DNA from: Chamaelirium japonicum
Lineage: Eukaryota > Streptophyta > Magnoliopsida > Liliales > Melanthiaceae
DNA: 64,000 bases
Assembly: GCA_947650365.1 (NCBI GenBank)
Contig: OX393552.1
Coordinates: forward strand, 18,053,851-18,117,850
Direction of reading: 5' to 3'
The notes beneath the pieces are model-generated. The model did no database searches. It had not been told where the DNA came from and saw only the letters and a program-made list of their open reading frames with translations. Made by a program: the position numbers and the translations under genes. This document shows positions 1-12,000 of this stretch, piece by piece. Within the stretch, counting starts at the first letter, position 1, and every line of letters starts with the position of its first letter.

Positions 1-600
1 AAATGTATGGGTTGGGCTTGGGTTGAAACATCCCAACCCGACCTTAATTTGGGTTGGGCTTCGGCATAGGTTTCGAGCAAGGGCAACCCGACCCAAGTCA
101 CCCAAATAACCCAATCCAAAACCCAACCATTTAGTAAAAATACATTTTATATAGTATAATATTGAGTAAAAGTCGTCCGATCAGAATCCATCTGTTGGAT
201 CATACATTGAATACAAGGTGCGATCGCGATGTGGTGGAACTTGGGCATTTATCTTGCTCCTAATAGCCACCGTTGGATGGGCATTTATTCGTCCAACGAT
301 GGACCATCATCCATATAAAAATGCAAGGGCTCTTTTATGTGTTGCAAAGGGATTGCTATAAGTTGATTTTTTTCTCCTCTAAAATGTTTGAAACTAGACA
401 ACCCGCCCGAAAAACTGACCAACCTAACTAATCCGGTCAACCCGCCCTTGGGTTGGGGTTGGGCTTGGGCTAGGAAAGTTCAACCAGACCGTGAGTTGGG
501 TTGGATTAGGTTGGGTTGGGCTTGGGCAAAGGACTCAACCCCTCAGGTTGGGCCTAGGTTGACTCCTCAACCTGCCCAACCAGCAGCCATACCAAAAACA
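1..600. repeat. GGGTTGGG-rich miniature element remnant, cut by the window edge
   Basis: Both ends of this stretch are packed with GGGTTGGGCTTGGG and its complement CCCAACCCGACC. The middle (about 130-370) is ordinary AT-rich sequence. Subterminal arrays of short motifs around a plain core are typical of non-autonomous hAT elements, and the complete example at 3885-4435 has the same flavour. The left end is outside the window and I cannot fix the right terminus, so the family assignment is an inference. The open frame across 388-633 is a by-product of the repeats. Confidence 0.45.
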
Positions 601-2364
601 ATCGTGAATCAATTTCAGTTGTTCACTCAATAGTCCCAAAGGCTATTGTTCGTAGTGCAATATGACGCATCTATTATTTTAAATCTATATTAAACAAAGA
701 ATTGAGCTTCCAAAAGCAGTACATTAGATAGTGACAAAAAATCTTGAACTTGTTCTATAGTATGATCTGAAAGTGTGTTAGTGCAGCAAAAGCTAGACAA
801 TTGCTAAATATGGAAGACAAACAATGTCAACTGCTCATACGAATTCCAAGATCTAAGTTCATGAGGTGTCCTTGGGGGGATGCTACATCTGTAGGCTTGA
901 GTGGATTCTCCATGGGACCTGGGCCTTGGGCTAAGAAGAAGCATAGATGCTAGAGCTTAATGTATTCTCTACAAACACAAGGGGGAGAAGCTATAAGCCC
1001 GGGGCTAAGTTAGGGCCTACAGCCCAGGAATGCACTCCTAGAGCCTTGTAAATATGTAGATAAGAGCAGAAAAGTAGTAGGAGAGGAGAAACATAGAGTA
1101 GAATGGGAAAAAGGTGAAATGCTTGATCCTCTGATAATTATGCATAGGTAGAAACAGTGGAGTAACAAAATCAATGATTTCACAAGTATTATGTGAAGAA
1201 TCACAAACATATCTTATTGGTAAATCATACTAGCATATTTTCCTACCCAAGTTTCAACACCACACTGAGAATATATACCTACTTATGCTTTCAGATTCAG
1301 GCCTAATCTACCAAGAAAAAATAATCATTAATGGCTACGTTAGTTGAGTAATTGAATGCCATTCCTCATTATGAGTAGCTTCTTTTGACATCTTGTAGAA
1401 TTTTCTGTATTAAGCGTTCGATATTTTAAGATACCTCTCCCACATCAAACCCCCATTCAAACTCCGGCTTAACGCTACCCAAACTCTTGCTAAGGTTAAT
1501 AAACAATTAAAAACGAATCAAGAGCACTATGTCTTTTGAACTATAAGAACTATTTTGTGTATGAAAAAACGGAGGAAAAAATAAAATAAAAGAAGTTTGG
1601 TAAAGCACCTGTTGTCCCTACAACTAATCACAGATTTGGAACATAGGTGCACAGTAGACAAACACGTGCGAGCAACAGTGGCAAAGAATGATCAGGGTCT
1701 AGCAACAAACACAAGGCAAGCAGCACTAGCCAAATGATCGTGTCCAAAACAATATAGAAAACTAAACTAATCCGCTCATGGAATAACAGGTGTTAATTTT
1801 TGAATGGACCAGCATAGCTCATTACAATAAGAAATTCAGAGAAAGAAGGTGATGAAGATGCTTGATATCTAATCCAAGTCAATAATCCAATATTAACTCT
1901 AGTAACTTATATAAGGAAAGCAATGAAAAAATATATAATATAATTCTCATCAGTTCAACAGCATAACCACAACCACAACTTATCCTAATTCTTTCAACAA
2001 AGATGAAGTAAAATAACAACACACAGAGTACTATCAAACAAGAGTCCTTCCTATGTGTACAGGTATCTTCATGGACCTGTAGACAGATATTGAAAAGCGT
2101 AAGAGACTAAAGGAACAACCATTTGTTGATCTAAAGCATGTAAAGGAAATCATAGCACATTGCATCAAATCTAGTGTTGTTCAATTCCCTTATCACTTTG
2201 ACAGGAAATGAAAAAATAGATAAGAAATACACCAAACCAGTTCACTTAAGAGTACAAACTGATCTAACTGATTTATGCTTTCAGCTGTATTGTCATATGA
2301 ATGATGTGGGGTATCTTAACAACATCCAAATATAAATAATAAGATCTGAGCATGACATGCATAC
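601..2364. other. Probable intron 3 of threonine deaminase, or flanking DNA
   Basis: No exon of threonine deaminase was found here on the minus strand, although the donor site at 2364-2363 points this way. I looked for sequence encoding the expected continuation after the RPE residues (a KIIGVEP-like start) and did not see it. The stretch is AT-rich with no convincing coding frame. If the gene is intact, this is the first part of an intron longer than 2.3 kb. Confidence 0.5.
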
Positions 2365-3716
2365 CTCCGGGCGGACCCGTTTTACATACGCAGCAATGCC
2401 TGCGATCAATCCCCCACCTCCAACAGGTACAAATATCGCATGCAGTGGACCTTTCATTTGGCGAATGATTTCCATTCCGATCGTCCCCTGCCCAATTATA
2501 ACATCCGGATGATCAAAAGGAGGTACGAATGTTCGACCTTCCTGCTCGCCCCGGCGTTTGGCGTAAAATTGTGCTTCGTCATAAGAATCCCCTACAAGAA
2601 CAACCGTCCCACCTAACCTCTCTACAGATCTCCACTGAAAACAAATAATACAATGTTAAACGGCATTAAAGGAAAAAAAAAGGAAACAAAAATATACCGA
2701 AAAGCGATGATATGAGATAACTTCGAAGACATGAAACTAATTAACTTGTGGTGTTCATGAGATCAAACCTTGATTTCTGGCGTCGTAACGGGCATCACGA
2801 TCACAGCATTGCATCCTAGTTTCTGAGCAGCCAGTGCGACTCCTTGGGCATGGTTTCCAGCTGATGAGCAGATAACACCCCTGTCAAGCTGCTCCCTAGT
2901 AAGCTTAGCCATCATATTATATGCCCCTCGCAGCTTGAACGAGAAGACCTACATCGTTCATCACAAATACTGAAGTCAGTCACAAATAGCATAATCCCCA
3001 AAATCCACATTATATGGATGAAATATGTTGGAAAAAAGAGAGGATAAAAGGAATTCAACAGAAACCCAGTTCGATTAAAGGTAAAAGACATGAAATCGCT
3101 GTCGGCGTCGAGTGCGTGTGTATATGATTTCAACCCTAGCGAATCAAATAGATACAGATTCAGCATAAAGTTCACAACTTTAAACACGGAATCCCAATTT
3201 GACAGAAAAGTGAAATGGAGAGGAGGAGGAGAACGGAATTACGGGCTGCAAGTCCTCCCTCTTGAGCAAGATATTCACGCCGAGCCGCTGCGACAGCTTC
3301 GTCGCCTTCTGCAGCGGCGACTCAATCGCGACGTCGTAGACCCTCGAGGAGAGAATGCTGGTCAGGTACGCCATCGCGCCGGGCGCCTCGTCTCCACCCC
3401 CCTCGCTGGCCGGCGGCCGGGTCTTCTCGGAGATGCCCCCGAGACGGCCGCTCTCGTACTGCAACGAATCGGCGGAGACCCTCCTCAGAGGGAGGGCAGG
3501 GGTAGCGGAGGCGGCGGCCTCCCTCTGAGGTGAAATGGCTATCGGGGAGGGGGACGAGGAGGCGATAGCGGCCGCGATCGGGCCTGTGCGGCCGCCGCCG
3601 CCGCCAGCGGCGGGACGCACGTGCTGGGGGCGGTGGAAGGGGTAGTTGGCCGGCGGCGCTCGAGTGGGAAGCGGCGGCGGTATGCGCAAAGCACGAGCCA
3701 GCGCCGAGGACTCCAT
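2365..3716 (-). CDS. OMR1: Threonine deaminase (threonine dehydratase, biosynthetic), exons 1-3; 3' part not in window
   Basis: This encodes the N-terminal 308 residues of plastid threonine deaminase (EC 4.3.1.19), the PLP enzyme that turns L-threonine into 2-oxobutanoate for isoleucine synthesis. Exon 1 is 3716-3243 (158 codons), exon 2 is 2948-2769 (60) and exon 3 is 2634-2365 (90). All junctions are phase 0 with GT/AG borders. Residues 1 to about 75 are rich in Ser, Ala, Arg and Pro, like a transit peptide. FSFKLRGAY places the PLP lysine at residue 163, SSAGNHAQG sits at 186-194, and the glycine loop [10 protein letters not shown] starts near 288. The ATG at 3716 is chosen because the 22.5-kb copy keeps the same start and context; an in-frame GTG upstream is not used. 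Known plant enzymes are near 600 residues, so half the catalytic domain and the isoleucine-binding ACT-like domains are absent. Whether they lie left of the window cannot be seen. Confidence 0.93.
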
Positions 3717-3792
3717 ATAGGGTTTGGGCGGCGTGGTGCGACCGCGAAAAGGTTTTGGTCGATGCACGAGGTGGGCTGCATCAGTTCTGTTC

Positions 3793-3800
3793 TATTTATA
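3793..3800 (-). promoter_or_regulatory. TATA box of threonine deaminase
   Basis: On the minus strand this reads TATAAATA, 76 bases upstream of the ATG at 3716. The same octamer stands at the matching place upstream of the second exon-1 copy (23121-23128). That conservation supports a real core promoter. Confidence 0.75.
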
Positions 3801-3884
3801 GTGAGGAAGAGCAGGTAAAGACCTGGACTAATAACTTATAATAAGAAAGTTCAAGGGAAGAAAAAAAAAAACATGTGGTTTCAT

Positions 3885-4435
3885 TAGGGATAGAACTTGG
3901 GCGGGTTTGACCCGAACCCGACCCGCCCAACCCGAACAATAAACAAACATGGGCAAAGCTGATTAAAAAATTAAATATATTTGGACAAAAAAAAGATCAA
4001 TCCGATTTCAATTTGGACACTGATCTTTCCAACCCGAGGAATCCGAGGAAGTGACACACTAAGGTTGAATGCTTTGGTAGTTTTTTTTTTTTTTAAATCA
4101 ACGATTTTCTGTTTGATGTTGAATACTAAGAATTTGTTTGATATATGTGAGGATATGGGTTGGATTTTATGTTTTCGTTAAGCAAATCAAAGATTTTTTT
4201 TATTCAATTAAAAAATATGTTGGTTTTTTTTCTTCATCTATTTATGTGCACAAGTATTTCTAATTGAGCAACCCGCCCAACACGTCCATTCTTTTACAAA
4301 TTGGCCAACCCGAGCAACTAGGATGGGCAAGCACGGGTTGGGCTTCCCTGGGTTCCACGGACAAAACGAGTTAAGGTTTGTGCAAGTCGGGTTGAGCATG
4401 AGCAGACCCTTCAACCCGCCCAAGTCCCACCCCTA
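3885..4435. mobile_element. Non-autonomous hAT-like element, 551 bp
   Basis: The left end reads TAGGGATAGAACTTGGGCGG. The right end, read inverted, is TAGGGGTGGGACTTGGGCGG. Flanking octamers are GGTTTCAT (3877-3884) and GTTTTCAT (4436-4443), a 7/8 match, as expected for an 8-bp hAT target duplication. Subterminal CCCGACCCG and GGGTTGGGC motifs surround an AT-rich core with no transposase. It sits less than 100 bp beyond the threonine deaminase TATA box. Confidence 0.75.
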
Positions 4436-4896
4436 GTTTTCATAGAGAATATCTATGAAGGCTTATAGCAACTCTAGCGGGTACTCATCCTCAAATGTAC
4501 TATAAGTATACCAAGGATATCCATATAGGCATTTGAGGCATGAGTATTTTGGGCTACTCCTGCGGGTTACTCATCCTCCTCATCTTCAACGAATTCCGAA
4601 CGTGGATTAGATCCAATGATCACTTTTCAATATGATCCAAATAATGTAGAAAACGGTTTAAAAAAACACTTTTCAATGAATTCCGAGCGTTGGATTAGAT
4701 CCAACGATCCATGTGTGGAAGCCTTGCACCACACGCGGGTTGACGTGATGGGATGAGGAAAATTGTCTTCCTCAAATTTGAGGAAGACTTTGAGAAATTG
4801 TGATTCTCACATGGTATCCATATAGATGAGTAACCCGTCGGAGTGCCAAAATGTGGTTCCCTCCTCAAAAAGTATTGATGAGTAACCCGCTGGAGT

Positions 4897-5537
4897 TTTT
4901 TTTTTTGTGGTAAATCAGATGTGGTCATGATTTCATGACCTGGAGGTCGCCAGAGACAAGGGCAGACAGAAAAAGAGGAGGGTCGGAAGACCAATATCCT
5001 TCCCTACCATGTACTCGAGCTTCCTTTGCAAGCCAATGAGCAGCACTATTGGTAGTGCGGGGAATCCATTGAACCGAGACACCATGTAAACCATGCCACA
5101 AATGCATACAAGATAAGGCAACAAAGCGCAATCTCCGCTGTACCGCCCTTCCCATGCACAAGGACATCCCTGGCGATCATTGTATCATTGAGGACAACGG
5201 CCCTACCATAAGGAAGCCTCCCTAGTTCTTCAAAAGCTCCACGCAAAGCCAAGAATTCAGCAAGCAGGGGAGAGCCCACTCGACAACAAAAAGAAGCCGC
5301 GGACCATATTTGGTCCGTTCTGGTAGCTAATACCTATGCTCCACTTGCTAAAGTGTCAGCGGTTTGGAAGGATCCATCAGTCCAGACAAAGTGGCCGGCA
5401 TCCGAGTCCCGCTCACTCCGAATGTCGACTGTCCTGACACCCCGAATGAAACGATAACAGAGCGCTACCCCTTGTTGAACAAGAACCGAGAAGGAAGGAT
5501 TGGCCCGATCAAAGAGTTTGGAACAACAAGCCTTCCA
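4897..5537 (-). mobile_element. 5'-truncated LINE inserted in the MITE
   Basis: The insert is bounded by the 13-bp direct repeat AACCCGCTGGAGT at 4884-4896 and 5538-5550. On the minus strand it ends in an A tract (the T run at 4897-4906). Truncation at the 5' side, a 3' A tract and a target duplication of this size are the marks of target-primed reverse transcription. The only coding remnant is an RNase H domain. Confidence 0.85.
4938..5399 (-). pseudogene. LINE-type RNase H domain (RVT_3-like), broken
   Basis: Read on the minus strand, the frame starts with FVWTDGSF, the RNase H motif with the first catalytic Asp. It continues through SPLLAEFLALRGAFEELG and, after a frame change near 5130, reaches VSVQWIPRTTNSAAHWLAKE, the usual C-terminal part of the domain in plant LINE proteins. 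One stop codon (near 5327) and at least one frameshift break it. It is the 3' end of a plant L1-type ORF2 and not a host RNase H gene. Confidence 0.8.
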
Positions 5538-5611
5538 AACCCGCTGGAGTTGCTCTTAAACTACAAGGGTGTGGGTCTAGTATATTAGGTCACAAGAGGG
5601 ATGGGGATGTA

Positions 5612-5613
<2 letters not shown>

Positions 5614-5685
<72 letters not shown>
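5614..5685. repeat. Compound (TG)n(AG)n microsatellite
   Basis: About 35 bases of TG repeat pass directly into about 37 bases of AG repeat. It lies between the MITE and the block that matches 23.2 kb. Confidence 0.95.
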
Positions 5686-5689
<4 letters not shown>

Positions 5690-6029
5690 TTTTAGGAAAA
5701 AAGACAGTTGGGTAGATTCTTTTTATAGAGAACATCTATGATTGCTTACACCTCATGGGTATGGGTGTAGTATATAGGTGTCTGACTTCTCCATTGAGGA
5801 GTTTAGGAAGGTTGTCTTTTGACCTTTTGAGTGATCCAAACCGAAACCGACTTCATATTAATGATATTTTGAGTGAAAAGTCTATTTATCCCCGAAAGCT
5901 TTTGCCAAATTTCTTGCAACATGTGAATTACACTCAGTTCGGACTGGCAGGCAAAGAGACGCTATGATTGGATGCCGTGTCATTCGGTGTGAGATTATGT
6001 AAAAGTTGTTCCATATGAATAGCATTACT
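5686..6029. other. Intergenic, no feature recognised
   Basis: The motif 'atagagaa(c/t)atctatgaa/gat' near 5727 resembles the sequence at 4443-4460 just left of the MITE, which hints at a short direct repeat around the insertion cluster. There is no coding signal. Confidence 0.4.
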
Positions 6030-6215
6030 CTATACTAAGGTTCGGGAACGGCCGGCCTCAGCGGTCGGACGGACACCCTGGACGAATCAGTATAATTCGA
6101 TGAGCACATCTTCCACGGCACTAATGTCATTGCTAGATATTTTCATAATAAGTTTTATTTTGTTTATCATTTTAAAATCAATGCACTTGTGAATACAGTC
6201 CAAAATCAAATGTAT
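6030..6215. repeat. Block homologous to 23216-23390 (threonine deaminase upstream region)
   Basis: Segments such as CACCCTGGACGA, ACTAATGTCATTG, AAGTTTTATTTTGTTTATCA and ATACAGTCCAAAA appear here and, with small changes, in the same order and spacing just upstream of the second exon-1 copy. In the second copy this block is next to the TATA box. Here it is 2.2 kb away, with the hAT, MITE and LINE insertions between. Confidence 0.75.
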
Positions 6216-6781
6216 GGCACAGGTTCAATTGTTGTAGGGTTCAATTGTTGTATCGAAAAGGTTTCATAAGAAGGTGCAACACATGATCGGACAAATCCAA
6301 TTAGTCATACCGAACCAGACTCAAGCCGTTTGGATGAGATGCAACGAGATCCGTCTCATCGATCAAGTTAAGCGATTGATGTATTCATTCATATCCGTAT
6401 GAAGAGATATGACTGATCGTTTCAAATCGTTCATGTGGGGACTTGGTGATAGGTTCTTGTAAATAAATCTAATTAGCGAAAGTGACATGCCTAAGTTCGA
6501 TTTAATAGTACCTTCATTAAGTTCGTGCTTCCACTGCTTTTCGAATCAAAGCCTCTAGGCCTTGTCGTTCCTTATTCCTCTCGGCAATGTACAAATCGAG
6601 AGGCTTCGATAAGCTAGATTTTGAACTTTTTCCTTCTATTTTTGACGATTCCATTTTGAATCGTTTTTTCTGCCATAATGCTTTAATGTTGACTTCATCA
6701 CATAAAATTGACATTCTTTCATATTTATTGTATAATATATATAATATAAACTTGAAATTGTTACTTTTTAGAGAGAGATTT
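6216..6781. other. Intergenic, no feature recognised
   Basis: This stretch is moderately AT-rich, ending in an AT run just before the LTR. A 65-codon minus-strand frame at 6517-6714, rich in Lys, Glu and Ser, resembles nothing I know and I do not call it a gene. Confidence 0.4.
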
Positions 6782-9074
6782 TGTTGGAATTGGTAAGGTC
6801 AACATCTCATAAAAACTAATAGTTTAGTTGTGTATGGTTGATAGCTTAGGATTGTACCTTGGTACATGTTCTGATTATCGAACAGAGAGCCATGGCTACA
6901 TAGTAATCCACTTGAGTGGGAGACTCAATGGACTGGTCCCATGTATCCTAAATATGTTCACAGCTCTGACTAGGGTTGGTCGCCCTGTTAGGATAAGCTG
7001 TTGGGATGACAGAGCGTGAGTGTCTCCACCACGGTCATTACCAAGTACAGTGTCTGTGGCCGAACGGAACTAACACAGTGCACGAATCAGCGAGCAGATA
7101 CCGATGCACTAAGCTGTGTTTCTGCTTAGGGTAAAACGGTTCTAAACCCTAAGGAACCATGTCTGGTGGGTTAACTAGTTGTGTGGTGCTTTGGCGCACC
7201 AATATGTAAGGGTCCAGTTACGTGGCCCAAAACCACGGTGTACTGGGTTACTCAGCTGGTGTTGCATCAGTGTGCCACTCCTGCAGGTCATCCACACCCC
7301 TAACGGGAGGTGAGTTCCTTGGTCTGACCTATATCGTATTAAACCCTGGCCAGGTGGTCATCAGTTGTATCGTTGACCGAATCCGGTTACTCGGCAGAGT
7401 AATCGGAGATACGATGTACGTGATCAACCTGGAAGGAACCGAGTCATATGAGCACTTGAGTCTGACGGTAGTCTCCACCGCTCGAGTCGCATCATGGCAC
7501 CAATTGGAGGGACAACAGTTTACCATACTAAGCGGAGAGAAAGGGTATACGAGAGAACATAGTAAGTCCGGGCGGATTAGAGTGCAGCCTGTGTCGCACT
7601 CTGGGTGACTACACAGGTTAACTCGGACTTAGAGAGTCGATGGTACATTCGGGTAGTGTGTCGATTGAGTCCTAGTTGGAAGCTATGAACCCTGGTCCCT
7701 AAAGATTCCACCTTATCCACATTATGTACGGTCCTTGAACCATCTCTTCAATTCATAAGACGTAGTTAGAGGAAGTAATTAGTCCAACCCTAATAACCCT
7801 ATGCTCTATGTGTGCATTGCACTAGTGCACGGTAGATGCGTAGGTGCATGTATGTGCTAGGGGAAATCCCAGAGTAATACGAAGACACACGTAGTCATCT
7901 CCTTACCTTAGTGGGCTTCGCTATACGGGTGCGATGCATTGGTTCGTGTTGTGAGTTGACTGGTTGACTTTACTAGGAGCACCCTAGATGTTTACTAAGG
8001 GTACCCCGATAATAGTAGAATCACTAGTTATAACCCATATAAGTGCGCCATACGAGTTCCCAAGCGAGAGGGACAACCAACTAGAGGCATGGGGGTATTT
8101 TGAGAAACCAAAATATCACCATGCGATAGGTTGGCCGCCCCTAGCACATGGGGACACATATGGGCCGCCCCCTCCCTAGCTTCTAGGAGTTGCTAGCAAG
8201 CTTCTAGGGGAGTGATTAATAAGGAAGATTTGACTTTTAAGGGAGCCGACCTTGTATGGAAACAAGGGGCTGGCTCTATGCTATACGCAATGAGCAAGGG
8301 AGAGGATATAGGGGCCGGCCACAACTCCCATATGTAAGGTATGAGAAGGTCGGCCCTATGTAAGGATGAGGGGAGGAGGGACCGGCCTAATGTGATGATG
8401 CCCTAGCCGCCCCCCTTCTCTTCTTCTCCTCTCTTATCTCCAACGCTTGTGCGCAAGGGTTTTGGATACGGAACTTCTTCCTCGTGTGATGAATCAAAGA
8501 CGAAGAAGGTTCGTCGCATGGAGGCACTCAGAGATCTATCGATAAGGGTCCATGCATCGTGCGAGATCTGATAAACATGAAGGCATTTCCCGTAACTTTT
8601 TGCTGATCAGAATTTGCACAGAATATCAACGATGTTTCTACGATTTTATAACTACAGAAGTCCAAACGAGGTGAAACTAGATGTAAAAGTTATATTTCGA
8701 AGTCTTCTACCTTCATTCCAAATTTCAGCCCAATCGGAGTTTGGAACAAAAAGTTAAAGCTATTGTACCAAAGCTTTGTTGAGCAGATCGGAGGTTATCT
8801 CTATCGACAAAGAAGAAATTTGCCGTGGTGAAATAATTCGCATGGAGGTATGATCTCTATCATGTAGATCTAGCATATATAGAACATGCATACATTCTAG
8901 ATTGTTCTCTCATGCTAGATCGACGTTAAGGGTTCATGTAGTTGCCATGCTAGGTTCATACACGCATGTGTAGGGTTTCAATGAAAATTTTGATATGTAA
9001 CGCACATCACCTACGGTCTTCGGACCGTCCTTTTGCTTTCGTTGTGGGTCTCTACCATGGATTTATTTCCAACA
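6782..9074 (+). repeat. 5' LTR of the copia element (2293 bp)
   Basis: It starts TGTTGGAATTGG and ends ATTTCCAACA, directly before the primer-binding site. The first 1.14 kb is matched by 14060-15209. A related LTR lies at 54280-55915 on the same strand and another, inverted, at 36482-38300, so this is a family with at least four LTRs in the window. The open frames within it (6828, 7222 and others) show no protein similarity I recognise. Confidence 0.85.
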
Positions 9075-9076
9075 AT

Positions 9077-9090
9077 TGGTATCAGAGCCA
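9077..9090 (+). other. Primer-binding site (initiator tRNA-Met)
   Basis: TGGTATCAGAGCCA begins two bases after the LTR end. It is complementary to the 3' end of plant initiator tRNA-Met, the usual primer of Ty1/copia elements. Confidence 0.9.
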
Positions 9091-12000
9091 TGCTAGTGGT
9101 GTGCGTTTCATGTTTTTCATGAAACCGTCATGTGCGTGCATGAATAGTATGTGCCGCCATCGGGGTTATATGAGTAGATCATGCATATAGTATATATTGT
9201 ATGTTCTATGAATTATTCTTGCAGGGTTCTGCTTTGAATAATCTGGATATATGATTGCTTGCTACTGGGGGTCAGACCCCGTACTAGCGAATGTGTCTGG
9301 ATATGTTTTTGCTTTTTGTGTGTAGATAGGATTTAGAGCCGTAGTTGGGCAAGTGGTATAGGTTGACTACCCTTGATTCCCATATTTTTTGCTAGATTTG
9401 TTTTCCTTTTCTTTTTAGGAAATTGTGTACAAATAAGCACTTGCTCGAAGCGTACTAGATTATTTTCGGTTATAGATTAAGAAGGAGGACTTACCACGGA
9501 GATCCACTACTGGGGGGGTGAGCGGAACCTTGGAGGATGATGGTGATCCAGCGAAGCGTACATGATGACGACAAAGGGCAAAAACGTCAGTAGATCATAT
9601 ACAGAGGCTTGCACCGGATCAAGGAACCCAATGAAGGAAACAGAGGGCCTGTGCTGCGCTAGTCAGGTTCAGGGGTCGGACTCTGAACTTGATTCAGTTT
9701 TGTGGTTATTTTTTTCTATAGTTCTTTATATTTCCGTAGAGAACCCCAATGCGATAATTAGATTATCTATTTTAGAGGGATGCCTTTTCCCCTCAGGTCC
9801 AAGCGACCTTATTAAGATAGGATTTCACTAGTGATGCCTATTATTTAATTGACCCTCGATGATAGTACGAATTCCTCATATTTAGTTATGCCACCATTAG
9901 GTCAACACTCGATTAGTCGGGTGTGCCTATTTGGCCAGCATCGAATCCTAGAATGAGATGAAATTCTAATATGACATCAATCGTCAAATTTATAAGCAAG
10001 GTGTCATAGTAATGAGAGTCCTTTCCTGTCAGTCTGATCTTAGGCTAGGCTCCAGGGCATTAGCGTGATAGATAGGTTTATGGAGCATCGATATTCTTGG
10101 GATATGTACTATGACCCTTGAGTGGATAAATCCATTTAAGGTAGGGACTATGATATTCCAAGATCGATTAATGATTCGCGAAAGGCTTGAAACGCTAGTG
10201 GGAGCATGGTATGACCATGATCTAGTGTATAGGTTGTCGTGACCTTAGTATACACTCATACTTGCATAAAATAACCCTCAACTCTAATAAGGGATGTGTA
10301 AGAAGACTCGTTGAGATCCTCTGGCCTCCACAGCCAAGTGCTGTGTGTCTGGATGGGAGGGCGTAGCTCGACACCCAATAGGGCGAGAGTTATGTTTTTC
10401 CATGCCAGATGACTTAGCGGTCTCCTTCGGGATATGATGGTTACGGGGCGACGAGAGAAAGGGTTTTTTAGCCTACCCAAGTGGGGGCCACATGAACTCC
10501 CGTATTGTAATTATCTAGGCTTATGGGTAAGCATCCGAAGTACACGTGAGGCTTTCAATGCTTCGCATGGGGATCACGTGGCACTGGCCAAAAGGACAGC
10601 CATGGTCTCTAACTACGTAGAGCGGAAGCATTATCTTTAGCTTATGATTAGGCTTATAAACATATATTGGCTTTCAATCTCAATATCCCTGTGCCAGAAC
10701 TAACGGGTCCAGATGTCACTAGAGTATTAACTAGGGCATATGATGACTAGGGAGAGTCTAAAAAGATATGCAAATGCTATGTTGTAGCAGACTTGTAGAC
10801 AACTCCTTAGAAGCAAGTCGGAGATATGCTAGGTCTTCTGAAATAAAGCTGAACTTACATTAGATGTCTGAGAGGTGAGGTCAATAGATTTGTCGCTTTT
10901 CCATTAAGAGACTCGTCGGTATCGAGATGTCTTAGGGTATGCTTGTTCGGGAATGCATACTTGAGTTCCAGATCAAACTAGATTCCAAAGATATGGTGCT
11001 AGATGACGAGGTGATGGAAGACATCTGTCTTGCATTCTTGTCTAGAACCTTCAAAGGTGTTGTCAGAGACTTTAGCTTTAACTAGCTAGAGATGACAAAT
11101 GCAAAACTTCTATGGAGTTTTCCAGAAGATAAAGGATGGGTTAAAGATTAAAGGCAAAACCTTTAGTGCTTAACCTAGGTCTTCTCTAGAAGAGCCTAAG
11201 GGAGTAACTTATCAGAAACCAAAACTATATCAGTGTAGAAACTGGTATGTACTTCTAAGTTTGGTAACGCCAAGGACGGAAGTGTTTCCACTGTGGCAAG
11301 TAGAGGGGTTATTGAAAGATAGTGTATGGCATCATGGTGTTAGGGGTTGAGTCACTATCTAGTATAGTTCTTCTGCTTCTTGGAATGTAGACTTCTGGTC
11401 TAGATAATTCAAGGAAATGAGAATACTACTTTATGGTGAAGTAATCCTAACATAGATACTGATGCCATAAGACTCTGCGAAAACTTTTAGATATGATTAT
11501 CTTAGTTTTTCTAAAATATGGATTTTGATCTTTAGAGATTTAGTTCTGTTTCCTCCTTGCTAAATGAAATTTTTAGTTTTAGACAGCACCATTGGTGTGT
11601 GTCTCAAACTGAATAGATAATTTCATTGCTAGAAGAATAATTTATAATGATTTTTTTGTATTTAATCCTAATTCGAAAATATATCTCTTTACAACTGCAG
11701 CGTCTGATTTAAATTCATCTAAATCCTTCGGAGAAGATAACCCATTTTTAGCCCCTTTGATTTAGATACTTTACCTCAGATAAATTCAAAGGTTAAAGAA
11801 GGTCGAAATTATGTTCATAGATTTATCGAAGATCCTTTCTAACCAGTGAGTGTTATCTGAAAGACAGAGTAACTAAAAAGGCCAATAAGATATTGGTGTT
11901 AGTTAATTTTGATGTCTGTGGTTTCAAGAGCATCCAGACGGTAAGAGGCTTTTCAATTTAATCGAGGGAACGAGTACCTATCGGACGGGTTCCATAGGGT

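Larger units (their letters stand above)
4466..5555. mobile_element. Tourist/Harbinger-like MITE, split by a LINE insertion
   Basis: The left terminus is TAGCAACTCTAGCGGGTACT. The right terminus read inverted is GAGCAACTCCAGCGGGTTTA in its present, LINE-interrupted form. TTA stands on both sides (4463-4465 and 5556-5558), the 3-bp duplication usual for PIF/Harbinger MITEs. Without the LINE at 4897-5537 and one copy of its target duplication, the MITE would be about 436 bp. A second inverted pair inside (near 4553-4577 and 4827-4849, sharing CGGGTTACTCATC) suggests a further nested or duplicated MITE. Confidence 0.7.

Noticed and set aside
388-633. 81-codon frame rich in Trp, Gly and Pro
   Set aside because: It is the translation of a GGGTTGGGCTTGGG array at the edge of a miniature element, with no sign of a real protein.
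3090-3533. 147-codon plus-strand frame
   Set aside because: It lies opposite threonine deaminase exon 1, and its length reflects the GC-rich antisense strand.
6517-6714. 65-codon minus-strand frame with a charged, coiled-coil-like end
   Set aside because: Too short, no recognised domain, no promoter or splice evidence, in AT-rich DNA near an LTR.
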